Source of the DNA: DASXYG01 sp036502625
Lineage (GTDB): Bacteria > Actinomycetota > Actinomycetes > Streptosporangiales > Streptosporangiaceae
DNA length: 64,000 nucleotides
Direction: 5' to 3'
NCBI GenBank assembly: GCA_036502625.1
Contig: DASXYG010000125.1
Span: forward strand, 1-64,000
Part shown: positions 1 through 7,588 of the stretch, in pieces
Numbering within the stretch: position 1 is the first letter of the stretch
How the letters are laid out: every line of letters begins with the position of its first letter
Program-made: the position numbers and the translations under genes
Notes under the pieces: generated by a model
What the model was told of the DNA's origin: nothing
The model's database searches: none
Seen by the model: the letters and a program-made list of their open reading frames with translations, nothing else

Positions 1-273
1 CAGGTCCGCCGTCGCCACCTCGGACGCCGCGTCACCGCCACCCGAACCCGTGCCCGTCTCGCCCGCCTCGCCGTCCGGTCCCGTACGCCCGGCCGCCGCG
101 CCCGCCGATCCCGTACGCGACCCCGGCCGCGTCCCGGACCCGCCGCCGCCCCGGTCGTCGCGAACCAGCCCGTCCCCCGACGGCACGTACACCGCGGGCT
201 CCTCGGCCAGCTCCTTCGGCCGGCGCCGCAGCGGCCTGCTGCCAGCCGGCCGTACCGGCCCGTCGGCGGCCAC
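1..273 (-). CDS. Partial unknown protein downstream of the MoxR ATPase (N-terminus only)
   Basis: An open frame of 91 codons begins at GTG 273 and runs off the left edge. The start lies 6 nt after the MoxR stop, with purine-rich AAGAGAG just before it. The visible part is basic and then Gly/Ser/Thr-rich (RPLRRRPKELAEEPAVYVPS, then low complexity) and shows no recognisable domain. MoxR ATPases are commonly followed by a von Willebrand A partner, so that is the contextual guess. Open frames are common at this GC content, so the gene call is moderate. Confidence 0.45.
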   Translation of the reverse strand, partial: MAADGPVRPAGSRPLRRRPKELAEEPAVYVPSGDGLVRDDRGGGGSGTRPGSRTGSAGAAAGRTGPDGEAGETGTGSGGGDAASEVATADL

Positions 274-279
274 CTCTCT

Positions 280-1197
280 TCAACCGGGCGCCGCCGACGC
301 CGGGACCGGCACGAACTGGTCCTCCCAGATCTCCGTGAGCACCGCCTCCGGTGTCGTGTCGGCCGCCTCGTCCAGGTGGATGCGGCCGGACAGCGCGACG
401 ACCATCGCGTCGAACACGAGCCCCGGGTACGCGTCCTCGTCCGCGTCGCGCAGCGCCGCGAGCTCGCGCGCCACCAGGGTCAGGTCGATCGCGCCGCGCA
501 CGCTGCTGCCCTGCCGCACGTCCCGGTGCGTACGGGTGGCCCGCGTGACCGCGACGGCGTCCGCGACCAGCCGCGGCCCGAGCGGCCCATCGGCGCCGGA
601 CCCCGCGCGCAGCGCCACGATGCCGCGCTCGGCCGCGTCGTCCTGGTAGCCGATGGACAGCCGGCACAGCCGGTCGTGCACGCTCGTCGACAGCCGCGTC
701 GTGCCGATGTTGTCGTACGGGTTCATCGACGCGATCAGCCGGAACGTGCCGCCGGCCACCACCTCGCCGACCCGCGGGATCTCGATCCGCCGGTCGGCCA
801 TCGCCGTGAGCAGCGTGTTCAGCGTGTCCTCGGGCGCGCGGTTGAACTCCTCGATGTAGAGGAACCCGCCGCGCCGCATCGCCTCGACGAGCGGCCCGTC
901 GACGAAGTTCTCGGCGCTGTAGTCCTCGCGCAGCACGCGCGCCGGGTTGTGGTGCCCGACCAGCTTCGCCGGCGTGAGGTCCGCGTTGCCCTCGACGAAC
1001 AGCAGCGGGATGCCCCACTCCTCGGTGATCGCGCGCAGCAGCGTGGTCTTGCTCGTACCCGGCGGGCCCTCAAGGACGAGGTCGCGCCCCGCGGCGACGG
1101 CGGCCAGCACCAGGTCGAGCTCCCGGCCCCGGCCGACGAGCCGCGCGGCGACGGCCGCGCGGACGTCGGCGGGGCGCCGTGTGGTCCCCTGCGTCAT
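280..1197 (-). CDS. MoxR-family AAA+ ATPase
   Basis: A 305-residue AAA+ ATPase of the MoxR type, a family thought to act as chaperones that activate or mature partner proteins, often with VWA-domain proteins. Walker A is GPPGTSKT near residue 45, Walker B is FLYIEEFNR, and a sensor-1 asparagine follows in IASMNPYDN. I chose ATG 1197 because it overlaps the dehydrogenase stop in ATGA (1194-1197) and gives a normal family length. The gene forms a tight minus-strand unit with the upstream dehydrogenase and the partial downstream frame. Its substrate cannot be read from the sequence. Confidence 0.88.
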   Translation of the reverse strand: MTQGTTRRPADVRAAVAARLVGRGRELDLVLAAVAAGRDLVLEGPPGTSKTTLLRAITEEWGIPLLFVEGNADLTPAKLVGHHNPARVLREDYSAENFVDGPLVEAMRRGGFLYIEEFNRAPEDTLNTLLTAMADRRIEIPRVGEVVAGGTFRLIASMNPYDNIGTTRLSTSVHDRLCRLSIGYQDDAAERGIVALRAGSGADGPLGPRLVADAVAVTRATRTHRDVRQGSSVRGAIDLTLVARELAALRDADEDAYPGLVFDAMVVALSGRIHLDEAADTTPEAVLTEIWEDQFVPVPASAAPG

Positions 1198-2009
1198 TTC
1201 TTGTTCGTGAACCCGGCGTCGACCGGCAGCGTCACGCCCGTTACGTAGCGGGCGTCGTCGGAGACCAGCCACACGATCGCGTTGGAGATGTCCACCGGCT
1301 CGACCATGTCCACCGGCAGCGCGTTCGCCAGCGCGTTGCCCATGGCGGGGTCGGAGGAGATGAACTGCTCCATGATCTCGTTGACCACCATCGGTGTGCG
1401 CACGCCCGTCGGGTGGACGGTGTTGACGCGGATGCTGTGCGGCGCCAGGTAGTTCGCGTAGCTGCGCATCAGCCCGACCACGCCGTGCTTCGCCGCGGTG
1501 TAGCCGAGGCCGCCTGGCGTCTCGCCGCCGATGCCGTTGATGCCGGCCGTCGAGCTGGTCAGCACGATGGCGCCGCCCTGCCCGCGCTCGACCATCGCGG
1601 GCCGCGCCGCCTCGACAGTGTTGTAGACGCCGGTCAGGTTGACGTCGAGGACGTCCTGCCACTCCTGTTCCCGCGGCTCGAGCGACATCGGCGCGATGCC
1701 CGCGTTGGCCAGCACGATGTCCACCGGCCCGAGCTCCGCGACCCCCGCGGCCAGCGCCGACTCCACCGCCGCGCGGTCGCGTACGTCGGCCTGGCGCGCG
1801 AAGATCCGCCGGTCCAGCGCCTCGACCTGCTTGACGGTCTCCGCGAGGTCCTCCGGCGTGGACATCGGGTACTTCACGCTGTCGATCTGGCCGCAGAGGT
1901 CGATCGCGATAATGTCGGCCCCCTCCTCCGCCAGCCGCACCGCGTGGCTGCGCCCCTGCCCGCGCGCCGCCCCGGTGATGAACGCGACCTTGCCGTCGAG
2001 CTTGCCCAT
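1194..2009 (-). CDS. Mycofactocin-type short-chain dehydrogenase (SDR)
   Basis: A 271-residue NAD-dependent SDR. The cofactor motif TGAARGQG is at residues 12-19, NAG at 102-104, serines at 152-153 and catalytic Tyr170/Lys174 in YTAAK. After strand 2 it carries an insertion (about residues 38-72, DLCGQIDSVKYPMSTPEDL) of the kind seen in carveol-dehydrogenase-like, mycofactocin-associated SDRs, where NAD is held tightly and re-oxidised by mycofactocin. ATG 2009 has GGAGGTCGCG upstream. It is divergent from an MftR-like regulator, but no mftA-F genes are in the window. The substrate is probably a small alcohol, which is inference. Confidence 0.87.
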   Translation of the reverse strand: MGKLDGKVAFITGAARGQGRSHAVRLAEEGADIIAIDLCGQIDSVKYPMSTPEDLAETVKQVEALDRRIFARQADVRDRAAVESALAAGVAELGPVDIVLANAGIAPMSLEPREQEWQDVLDVNLTGVYNTVEAARPAMVERGQGGAIVLTSSTAGINGIGGETPGGLGYTAAKHGVVGLMRSYANYLAPHSIRVNTVHPTGVRTPMVVNEIMEQFISSDPAMGNALANALPVDMVEPVDISNAIVWLVSDDARYVTGVTLPVDAGFTNKK

Positions 2010-2144
2010 CGCGACCTCCTGACGTGCGTACCCCTCATGAATGTGTCGGTGATCACAGGTTCTGGCCGTAAGTTATGGCATCCAGTGCCTTTTGTGAAGG
2101 GGCCATACTGAACCGGGTTTCGTACCGGACGACGGAGCGGTGAT
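2010..2144. promoter_or_regulatory. Divergent SDR/mftR-like promoter region
   Basis: This 135-bp divergent intergenic region is more AT-rich than its surroundings. Inverted hexamers TATGGC (2074-2079) and GCCATA (2102-2107) sit 22 nt apart and could be a repressor site. No convincing -35/-10 pair can be fixed by eye. Confidence 0.4.
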
Positions 2145-2750
2145 TTGGCCGAACGGGAACGGGTGAGCCGGGGCGGGCGACCGGCGGCCACCTCACAGGC
2201 GGAACTCGCGCACGTGGCGCTCGAGCTGTTCGCCGAGCGCGGGTTCGACGCGACGACCGTCGACGACATCGCCGACGCCGCGGGCATCGGACGCCGGACG
2301 TTCTTCCGCTACTTCTCCTCCAAGAACGACGTCGTCTGGGGCGACTTCGACGCCGAGCTGGCCCGGATGCGCGACTACCTGGCCGCCTGCCCGCCCGACC
2401 AGCCGTACATGACGTCCCTGCACGGCGCGGTGCTCGACTTCAACACCTTCACCCCCGACGAGGCGCCCTGGCACCGCCGCCGCATGTCGCTGATCCTCAA
2501 CGTCCCCGCGCTCCAGGCGCACTCCACGCTGCGCTACGCCGAGTGGCGCGAGGTCGTCGCCGGGTTCGTGGCCGGCCGCATGGGCCTGCCGCCGGGCGGC
2601 GCGCTGCCGAGCGCGGTGGCGTACGCCCTGCTCGGCATCTGCGTGGCGTCATACGAACAGTGGCTGAACGACGAGCACACCGACCTCGTGCCGCTGCTCG
2701 ACGCCAACCTCGACCGTCTCGAACACGGCTTCCGCCCGGACGCCGGCTAG
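2145..2750 (+). CDS. mftR: TetR-family regulator, mycofactocin-system (MftR-like)
   Basis: A 201-residue TetR regulator. The N-terminal HTH (about residues 18-64, with ALELFAERGFDATTVDDIAD and GIGRRTFFRYF) and the following NDVVWGDFDAELARMR segment closely match the mycofactocin regulator family MftR, known to repress mycofactocin genes and to respond to long-chain acyl-CoA. The start is TTG 2145, preceded by GGAGCGGTGAT. It is divergent from a mycofactocin-type SDR, which fits. The stop overlaps that of the convergent oxidoreductase: the palindrome CTAG at 2747-2750 provides TAG on both strands. The family call is firm. The exact targets are inferred. Confidence 0.82.
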   Translation: MAERERVSRGGRPAATSQAELAHVALELFAERGFDATTVDDIADAAGIGRRTFFRYFSSKNDVVWGDFDAELARMRDYLAACPPDQPYMTSLHGAVLDFNTFTPDEAPWHRRRMSLILNVPALQAHSTLRYAEWREVVAGFVAGRMGLPPGGALPSAVAYALLGICVASYEQWLNDEHTDLVPLLDANLDRLEHGFRPDAG

Positions 2751-3775
2751 ACCGCGCGGACGAGGTCCATCAGGCGGCCGATGGTGTCCAGCCGCTCGGC
2801 GTGCGTCGCGCCCGCCGGACCCACGCGGAGCGTGGTGACCCCGGCGTCGCGGTACTGGCGCAGCCGGCCGGCGACCATGTCATCGGTGCCGATCAGGTTG
2901 GTGCCGAGGCCGATCGCGGTGGGCACCCGCCGCGCCGCCGCCGTACGGTCGCCGGCCCGCCAGAGCGCCTGGACCGCCCGTACGTCCTCGCCGTAGCCCT
3001 GCCGGACGAACGCGTCGTTGTAGAAGTTCGTTTTGGCCGAGCCCATCGCGCCGAACGTGAACGCGTAGCCGTCGGCGTGCCGGCGCCCGGCCTCCTCGGC
3101 GTCCTCGGTGAACTCGACGCTCACGGCGACAGTCACGTCGAGGTCCGCGAGCGTACGCCCCGCCTCGGCCGCGCCCGCCCGGATCTGGTCGAGGAAGACG
3201 TCCGCGGTCTCGGGGAAGAACGAGTTCCCGATCCATCCGTCCGCGGCGGCGCCGGTCAGCCGCAGGTTGCGCGGGCCGAGCGCGGCCAGGTAGATCGGGA
3301 TGCGCACGGCGGGCAGCCGCGAGCGGATCGGCACGCCCTCGCCGTCGGGCAGCGGCAGCGTGTAGACGTCCCCGTCGTACGCCACCTTCTCACCCGCGGT
3401 GGCCATGCGGAGGATGTCGATCGTCTCGCGCGTACGGGTGACGGGCCGGTCGAAGCGCACACCGTGCCACCCCTCCATGACCTGCGGCCCGCTGGTGCCG
3501 AGCCCCAGCACGAACCGCCCGTGCGACATCGCCTGCATCGCCATCGCCGACATCGCGAGGTTGGCGGGCGTACGCGCGCCGAGCTGGGCGATCCCCGTCA
3601 CGAGCCGCACCCGCTCGGTGACCGCCGCGTAGTACGCCAGCGGGGTGAGCGCGTCGTGGCCCCACGCCTCCGCCGACCACACCGAGTCGACGCCGAGCCG
3701 CTCGGCCTCGCGTACGTAGTCGACCTGCGCGGGATCGGCGGGCGTACCCGCGCTGATCCCGATCCGCAGGGCCAT
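2747..3775 (-). CDS. LLM-class F420-dependent oxidoreductase
   Basis: A 342-residue luciferase-like (TIM-barrel) oxidoreductase of the F420-using subfamily. Visible features are the N-terminal LRIGISAG strand, the SVWSAEAWGHDA segment, RVRLVTGIAQLGARTP, RFVLGLGTSGPQVMEGWHG and the C-terminal TDDMVAGRLRQYRDAGVTTLRV. ATG 3775 overlaps the upstream SRPBCC stop in TGATG, so the two genes are translationally coupled. The reaction is probably reduction or hydride transfer with F420, substrate unknown. The nearby mycofactocin-type SDR and MftR suggest a small redox island, which is inference. Confidence 0.88.
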   Translation of the reverse strand: MALRIGISAGTPADPAQVDYVREAERLGVDSVWSAEAWGHDALTPLAYYAAVTERVRLVTGIAQLGARTPANLAMSAMAMQAMSHGRFVLGLGTSGPQVMEGWHGVRFDRPVTRTRETIDILRMATAGEKVAYDGDVYTLPLPDGEGVPIRSRLPAVRIPIYLAALGPRNLRLTGAAADGWIGNSFFPETADVFLDQIRAGAAEAGRTLADLDVTVAVSVEFTEDAEEAGRRHADGYAFTFGAMGSAKTNFYNDAFVRQGYGEDVRAVQALWRAGDRTAAARRVPTAIGLGTNLIGTDDMVAGRLRQYRDAGVTTLRVGPAGATHAERLDTIGRLMDLVRAV

Positions 3776-4290
3776 CAGTGGCCGGCCCGCTCGGCCCGCT
3801 CCTTGATCGCGGCGACCGTGCCGGTCATCGCGCGCTCGTGCTCGCGCATCCGGACGAAGATGATCCGCGTCTCCTTGTCGGGCATCCGCTCGATGGCCGG
3901 CGTCAGCCCGGACGGCCCGGGGCCGATGCGCATCCACTGCTTCAGCAGCGTGCCGCCGTCCGCGGGTTCCAGGGTGAACCGCCAGGTCGCCGAGGGGTTG
4001 GCCGGATCGCTCACGGCCCACGCGAACGCCCTGGCCGGCTCGCACTCGACGATGAAGGAGGTGCTCGTCCACTCGCCGATCGCGGTGTGCTTGTTGTTCC
4101 CGGTGAAGCTGCGCCCCACCGCGGGCTCCGCGCCGTCATCACACCAGGCCACCGACTGGAGCTCCGGGCTCATGGCGGGCATCGCCTCGATGTCGGAGAC
4201 GAACTCCCACACGCGCTCCGGCGGCGCGTCGATCCACGACTCGACCTCGACGGTCGGGCCCTCCGCGTACGTCACGCCCGTCCACTCCAT
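3775..4290 (-). CDS. SRPBCC-family (START-like) ligand-binding protein
   Basis: A 171-residue SRPBCC/polyketide-cyclase-like protein. The opening PTVEVESWIDAPPERVWEFV strand-helix and the later WRFTLEPADGGTLLKQWMRI strands are typical of the helix-grip fold that binds hydrophobic ligands. ATG 4290 is preferred because GGAAGAGG lies 6-7 nt upstream. The frame stays open to 4350, but that extension has no clear ribosome site. It is coupled to the F420-type oxidoreductase by TGATG, which suggests they act on the same hydrophobic compound. Confidence 0.78.
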   Translation of the reverse strand: MEWTGVTYAEGPTVEVESWIDAPPERVWEFVSDIEAMPAMSPELQSVAWCDDGAEPAVGRSFTGNNKHTAIGEWTSTSFIVECEPARAFAWAVSDPANPSATWRFTLEPADGGTLLKQWMRIGPGPSGLTPAIERMPDKETRIIFVRMREHERAMTGTVAAIKERAERAGH

Positions 4291-4362
4291 GGCCACCTCT
4301 TCCGCCGCGCCGCCGCCGTGATAGTCGCTTAGATGGACTGAGCATGTCAATGCGGTGATCGC

Positions 4363-4863
4363 CTACGTGCGGGCGAACCGCTCCCGTACGTCAGGGCGTT
4401 CGGCCAGGTGCGGCGGGTAGCCGGGGCCCATCCGCAGCCGCGACTCCTCGATGGGCATCGGCTCCCCGCACGAGGCGCACACCACAGCCGCCTCGGTGTC
4501 GTGGCCGCACCGCGTGTGGTGCACGGTCACCGGCGGCCCCGCCTCGCCGGCCAGCCACTTGTCGCCCCAGCGCCCCATGGCGAGCAGCACCGGCCAGAAG
4601 TCCGCGCCCTTCTCGGTGAGCACGTACTCGTACCGCACCGGTTCGGACTGGTAGGCGCGCCGCTCCATCAGCCCCTCGTCGACGAGCCTCCGCAGCCGGT
4701 CGGTCAGCGTCGTGCGCGCGATGCCGAGCCCGCGCTGGAACCCCTCGAACCGGCGCACGCCGTAGAACGCGTCGCGCAGCACGAGCGGCGTCCACCAGTC
4801 GCCCAGGAGGTCCATGGTCCGCGCGACCGAGCACGGCCAGCGTGCGAAGGATGTCCGCCTCAT
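4363..4863 (-). CDS. HxlR-family winged-helix regulator with C-terminal zinc ribbon
   Basis: A 166-residue HxlR-type regulator. The N-terminal winged helix shows CSVARTMDLLGDWWTPLVLR, then FEGFQRGLGIARTTLTDRL and a wing with YEYVLTEKGADFWPVL. The last third adds a probable metal site, H and C in HHTRCGHD followed by CASC, which is not part of the core family. It is divergent from the FAD monooxygenase, and a perfect palindrome lies over the shared promoter. Many HxlR proteins sense quinones or electrophiles. That ligand is only a suggestion here. Confidence 0.87.
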   Translation of the reverse strand: MRRTSFARWPCSVARTMDLLGDWWTPLVLRDAFYGVRRFEGFQRGLGIARTTLTDRLRRLVDEGLMERRAYQSEPVRYEYVLTEKGADFWPVLLAMGRWGDKWLAGEAGPPVTVHHTRCGHDTEAAVVCASCGEPMPIEESRLRMGPGYPPHLAERPDVRERFART

Positions 4864-4907
4864 GCCGCGAGGATACGGCGCCGATTCTATTCATGTGTCT
4901 ACTTGAC

Positions 4908-4931
4908 ACTATCAATCGTACGATTGATAGT
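4908..4931. promoter_or_regulatory. Perfect 24-bp palindromic operator on the monooxygenase promoter
   Basis: ACTATCAATCGT is followed directly by its reverse complement. The site starts on the last base of the -35 hexamer TTGACA (4903-4908) and ends on the -10 hexamer GATAGT (4926-4931), with a 17-bp spacer, so a bound protein would block polymerase. A second dyad, GTGTC-N5-GACAC at 4895-4909, overlaps the -35. The +1 should fall at about 4938, next to the ATG at 4939, so the transcript is probably leaderless. The HxlR regulator is the obvious binder. Confidence 0.8.
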
Positions 4932-4938
4932 TGGCGTC

Positions 4939-6225
4939 ATGAACACCACACAGCGCCCTCAGCGCCCTCTCAAGGTCCTGATCGCCGGCGGCGGCATCGG
5001 CGGCCTCTGCCTGGCCCACGGCCTGCGCCGGGCCGGCATCGACGTCACCGTCCTCGAACGCACCCTCGCCCGCGCCGACTGGCTGCAGGGCTACCGGATC
5101 CACATCAACCCCGACGGCAACCACGCGCTGCGCACCTGCCTGCCGCCGGAGAACTGGAAGCTCTACCTCGACTCCGTCGCCGACGGCGAGGGCTCGTTCG
5201 CCTTCGTGACCCCGACGCTCGCGCCGCTGCTCGACCTGCCGCGCGAGCTGGTCGACCACGGCGCCGACGACCCGGTCGACCAGCACCACGGCGTCAGCCG
5301 CATCGGCCTGCGCGCCGCCCTGCTCGACGGCCTCGACGACGTGGTCCAGTACGGCCGCACGTTCGAGCGCTACACGCTGACCGGCGACGGCCGGGTCACC
5401 GCCCACCTCTCCGACGGCGGCGAGGTCACCGGCGACCTGCTGGTCGGCGCCGACGGCGCCGGGTCACGCGTACGCGGCCAGTTCCTCCCGCACCTCGACC
5501 GCATCGACACCGGCGTGGTCATCGTCGCGGGCAAGTACCCGCTCACCGACGAGCGGCGCGCCCGCCTGCCGCGCATCCTCACCACCCGCGCGAACAACGT
5601 GATCCCGACCGGCCGCGGCGGCCTGTTCACCGCCGTCTGGGAGCCGGACTCCACCGCGCCGAAGGACGCCGAGCCGTACACGTTCTGGGGCTACTCGGAC
5701 GCCGCCGAGCGCATGCCCGTCGACGGCCTCGACGGCGCCGCGCTCGCCCGCATGATCGGCGAACGCCTCACCGGCTGGAGCCCCCACCTACGCGAGATGG
5801 TCACCAACGCCGACCCGGAGACCGTCAACGCCATCCGCGTCCTCAGCGCACCACCGCGGGCCGAGCCGTGGCCGTCCGGCCCGGTCACCCTGATGGGCGA
5901 CGCGATCCACTCGATGACCCCCATGGCCGGCATCGGCGCCAACACCGCGCTACGCGACGCCGAAACCCTGAGCGGCCTCCTCAACGAGGTCGCCGCGGGC
6001 CGCCGCGACCTCCACGACGCGGTCGCCGCGTACGAGGACCGCATGCGCGACTACGGCTTCGCCGCCGTACGCCTGTCCCTCCGCAACGCCCAACAGTCCG
6101 CAACCGGCACCCCCCTCTCCCGCCACGCCTTCCGCACCTTCCTCCGCACCGCCAACGCCATCCCCCCCATCAAGCGCCACCTCTTCGCCAACCAAGGCCG
6201 CGGCGCCGACAAAACAACCCGCTAA
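4939..6225 (+). CDS. FAD-dependent aromatic-type monooxygenase
   Basis: A 428-residue flavoprotein hydroxylase of the PHBH/TetX-like class. The FAD-binding GxGxxG is GGGIGG at residues 17-22, the DG motif is in VGADGAGSRVRGQF, and the GD motif in MGDAIHSMTPMAGIGAN. It should hydroxylate a small hydrophobic or aromatic compound with NAD(P)H and O2. ATG 4939 has no Shine-Dalgarno and sits 7 nt after a -10, which indicates a leaderless mRNA. Its regulation by the divergent HxlR protein suggests an inducible detoxification gene. The substrate is unknown. Confidence 0.88.
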   Translation: MNTTQRPQRPLKVLIAGGGIGGLCLAHGLRRAGIDVTVLERTLARADWLQGYRIHINPDGNHALRTCLPPENWKLYLDSVADGEGSFAFVTPTLAPLLDLPRELVDHGADDPVDQHHGVSRIGLRAALLDGLDDVVQYGRTFERYTLTGDGRVTAHLSDGGEVTGDLLVGADGAGSRVRGQFLPHLDRIDTGVVIVAGKYPLTDERRARLPRILTTRANNVIPTGRGGLFTAVWEPDSTAPKDAEPYTFWGYSDAAERMPVDGLDGAALARMIGERLTGWSPHLREMVTNADPETVNAIRVLSAPPRAEPWPSGPVTLMGDAIHSMTPMAGIGANTALRDAETLSGLLNEVAAGRRDLHDAVAAYEDRMRDYGFAAVRLSLRNAQQSATGTPLSRHAFRTFLRTANAIPPIKRHLFANQGRGADKTTR

Positions 6226-6270
6226 CCCCCCAACCAGCCCGGCCCCCACCCCTGACCTCCCGCCCAACCT

Positions 6271-6391
6271 CAGATGCCGGGAGATCAGACAGCGGCCTCA
6301 GACAGCGAGCCACAGACAGCAGGACCCAAGGGCCGTACTCAGACGGCCGGAGCACAGACAACGGGGCTCGGGCGGCGGGGGCACAGATGGT
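6271..6391. repeat. Degenerate ~14-bp tandem repeat in a convergent intergenic region
   Basis: CAGACAGC-like units occur at 6271 (CAGATGCC), 6286, 6299, 6313, 6340 (CAGACGGC), 6355 (CAGACAAC) and 6384 (CAGATGGT). Their spacing is about 14 bp or twice that. The array lies between the monooxygenase and TetR stop codons. No hairpin terminator is obvious. Confidence 0.5.
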
Positions 6392-6400
6392 GGGGCGGGC

Positions 6401-7483
6401 TCAGGTGGTGGGGTTGGTGGAGGCGGCGGCGTGGGGGGCGCCGTGGCCGTCGGCTTGGGCGGTGATTCGGCCGGCGGTTATGCGGACCGCTGTCTCTGTT
6501 GTGTCGCTGACCGCGTGTACGCCGGCCGCGGCGGCGATCGTGCCTGCGTCATCGAACACGACCGAGAGGCGTGGCCAGGCGGCGGCCGGTACCGCGGGGC
6601 GCAGGCACGCGCGCAGCCGGGCGACCGTCAGCCTCGCCAGCGGTGCCAGTTCCTGGTCGCCGGTCACCACGACGACGCTCACGCCGTCGCCGTCGGGCGC
6701 CGCGCGCACCGCCTCCTCCACCGCCTCCAGCCGGTGCAGGCCGAGGATCGCGACCACGCCGTCGATGCCGAGCGGCGCCGGCTTCCCGCGCAGCACGTCC
6801 TCGGCGGCCGGCGGCGCCCATGGCCGGTCGGCCGGACGCGCCGGGGCGATGTACGGGATGTGCGGCGGCGGCCACGTGTCATCCAGGTCGATCTCGGCCA
6901 GGTGCGCGCAGGCGCTGATGATGTCGAACGGCTCGACGAACCCCGGCGCCGCCTCCGCCATCCGGCTCGCGCCGTGCAGCGTGGTCAGCGCGGTCTCCGC
7001 GACCCGTACGAGCCGCGCCGGCCGGGCCCGCGGCGGCCGCACGCCCTCGAGCGCCAGCCCGAGCAATATCGCATCCAACCGCGTGAGCTGGGCGAACGCC
7101 CGCCGTACCCGATCGTCGGCGATGATCTCCGTCAGGAGATAGCGGCTCAACCCGCCCGTGCCGTCGTCATTGGCGTCCTCGGCGAGCGGCAGCTCCGCCA
7201 CCCAGGCGCGCGCGAACGCCCCAAGCGCGTCGCCGACCGTACGCCCCGGCTCCGCGTGCGTCGCCAGCGGAGCGTGCTCGGCGATGTCGGCCAGGACCGC
7301 GAAGTACAGCGCGCGCTTGCCCGGAAAGTTGGAGTAGACGGCGCCCCTGGTCAGCCCGGCGCGCGCGGCGATGCCGTCGACCTTCGCGTCGCGGAAGCCG
7401 CGCTCGGCGAACTCCGCACGCGCGGCCGCCAGCACCTTGGCCCGGTTGCGCTGCTGGTTCTCCGCCCTGTTGCGCCGATCCAT
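6401..7483 (-). CDS. TetR-family regulator with a long C-terminal extension
   Basis: A 360-residue protein, about 150 residues longer than normal TetR proteins. Residues 1-60 form a clear TetR HTH (VLAAARAEFAERGFRDAKVD, then GLTRGAVYSNFPGKRALY). The ligand domain runs to about residue 205. From about 215 a second module follows a proline-rich joint. It has alternating strands (GVVAILGL, VSVVVVTGD, LSVVFDDAG, TAVRITAGRI) resembling a thioredoxin/redoxin fold, but it has only one cysteine and no CxxC. ATG 7483 has GGTGAGGGTGG upstream. It is divergent from a P450 and is its likely regulator. Confidence 0.82.
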   Translation of the reverse strand: MDRRNRAENQQRNRAKVLAAARAEFAERGFRDAKVDGIAARAGLTRGAVYSNFPGKRALYFAVLADIAEHAPLATHAEPGRTVGDALGAFARAWVAELPLAEDANDDGTGGLSRYLLTEIIADDRVRRAFAQLTRLDAILLGLALEGVRPPRARPARLVRVAETALTTLHGASRMAEAAPGFVEPFDIISACAHLAEIDLDDTWPPPHIPYIAPARPADRPWAPPAAEDVLRGKPAPLGIDGVVAILGLHRLEAVEEAVRAAPDGDGVSVVVVTGDQELAPLARLTVARLRACLRPAVPAAAWPRLSVVFDDAGTIAAAAGVHAVSDTTETAVRITAGRITAQADGHGAPHAAASTNPTT

Positions 7484-7539
7484 CCACCCTCACCGGTCCG
7501 CGGTTGCCGTACGTCCGGGGTCAAGATACCGTCCCTACT

Positions 7540-7558
7540 CAGATTTTCTCATCATCTG
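7540..7558. promoter_or_regulatory. Candidate TetR operator CAGAT-N9-ATCTG
   Basis: A perfect 5-bp inverted repeat with a 9-bp spacer lies in the 105-bp divergent region between the TetR gene and the P450 gene, in a locally AT-rich patch. Its position fits control of both genes. The arms are short, so chance is not excluded. Confidence 0.4.
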
Positions 7559-7588
7559 TTTTTATCATCCCAACCCCCTGGAGGCCCG

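Noticed and set aside
6286..6391. Possible CRISPR array
   Set aside because: Units are about 8 bp conserved and spaced 14 bp, with no true direct repeats of CRISPR length and no cas genes.
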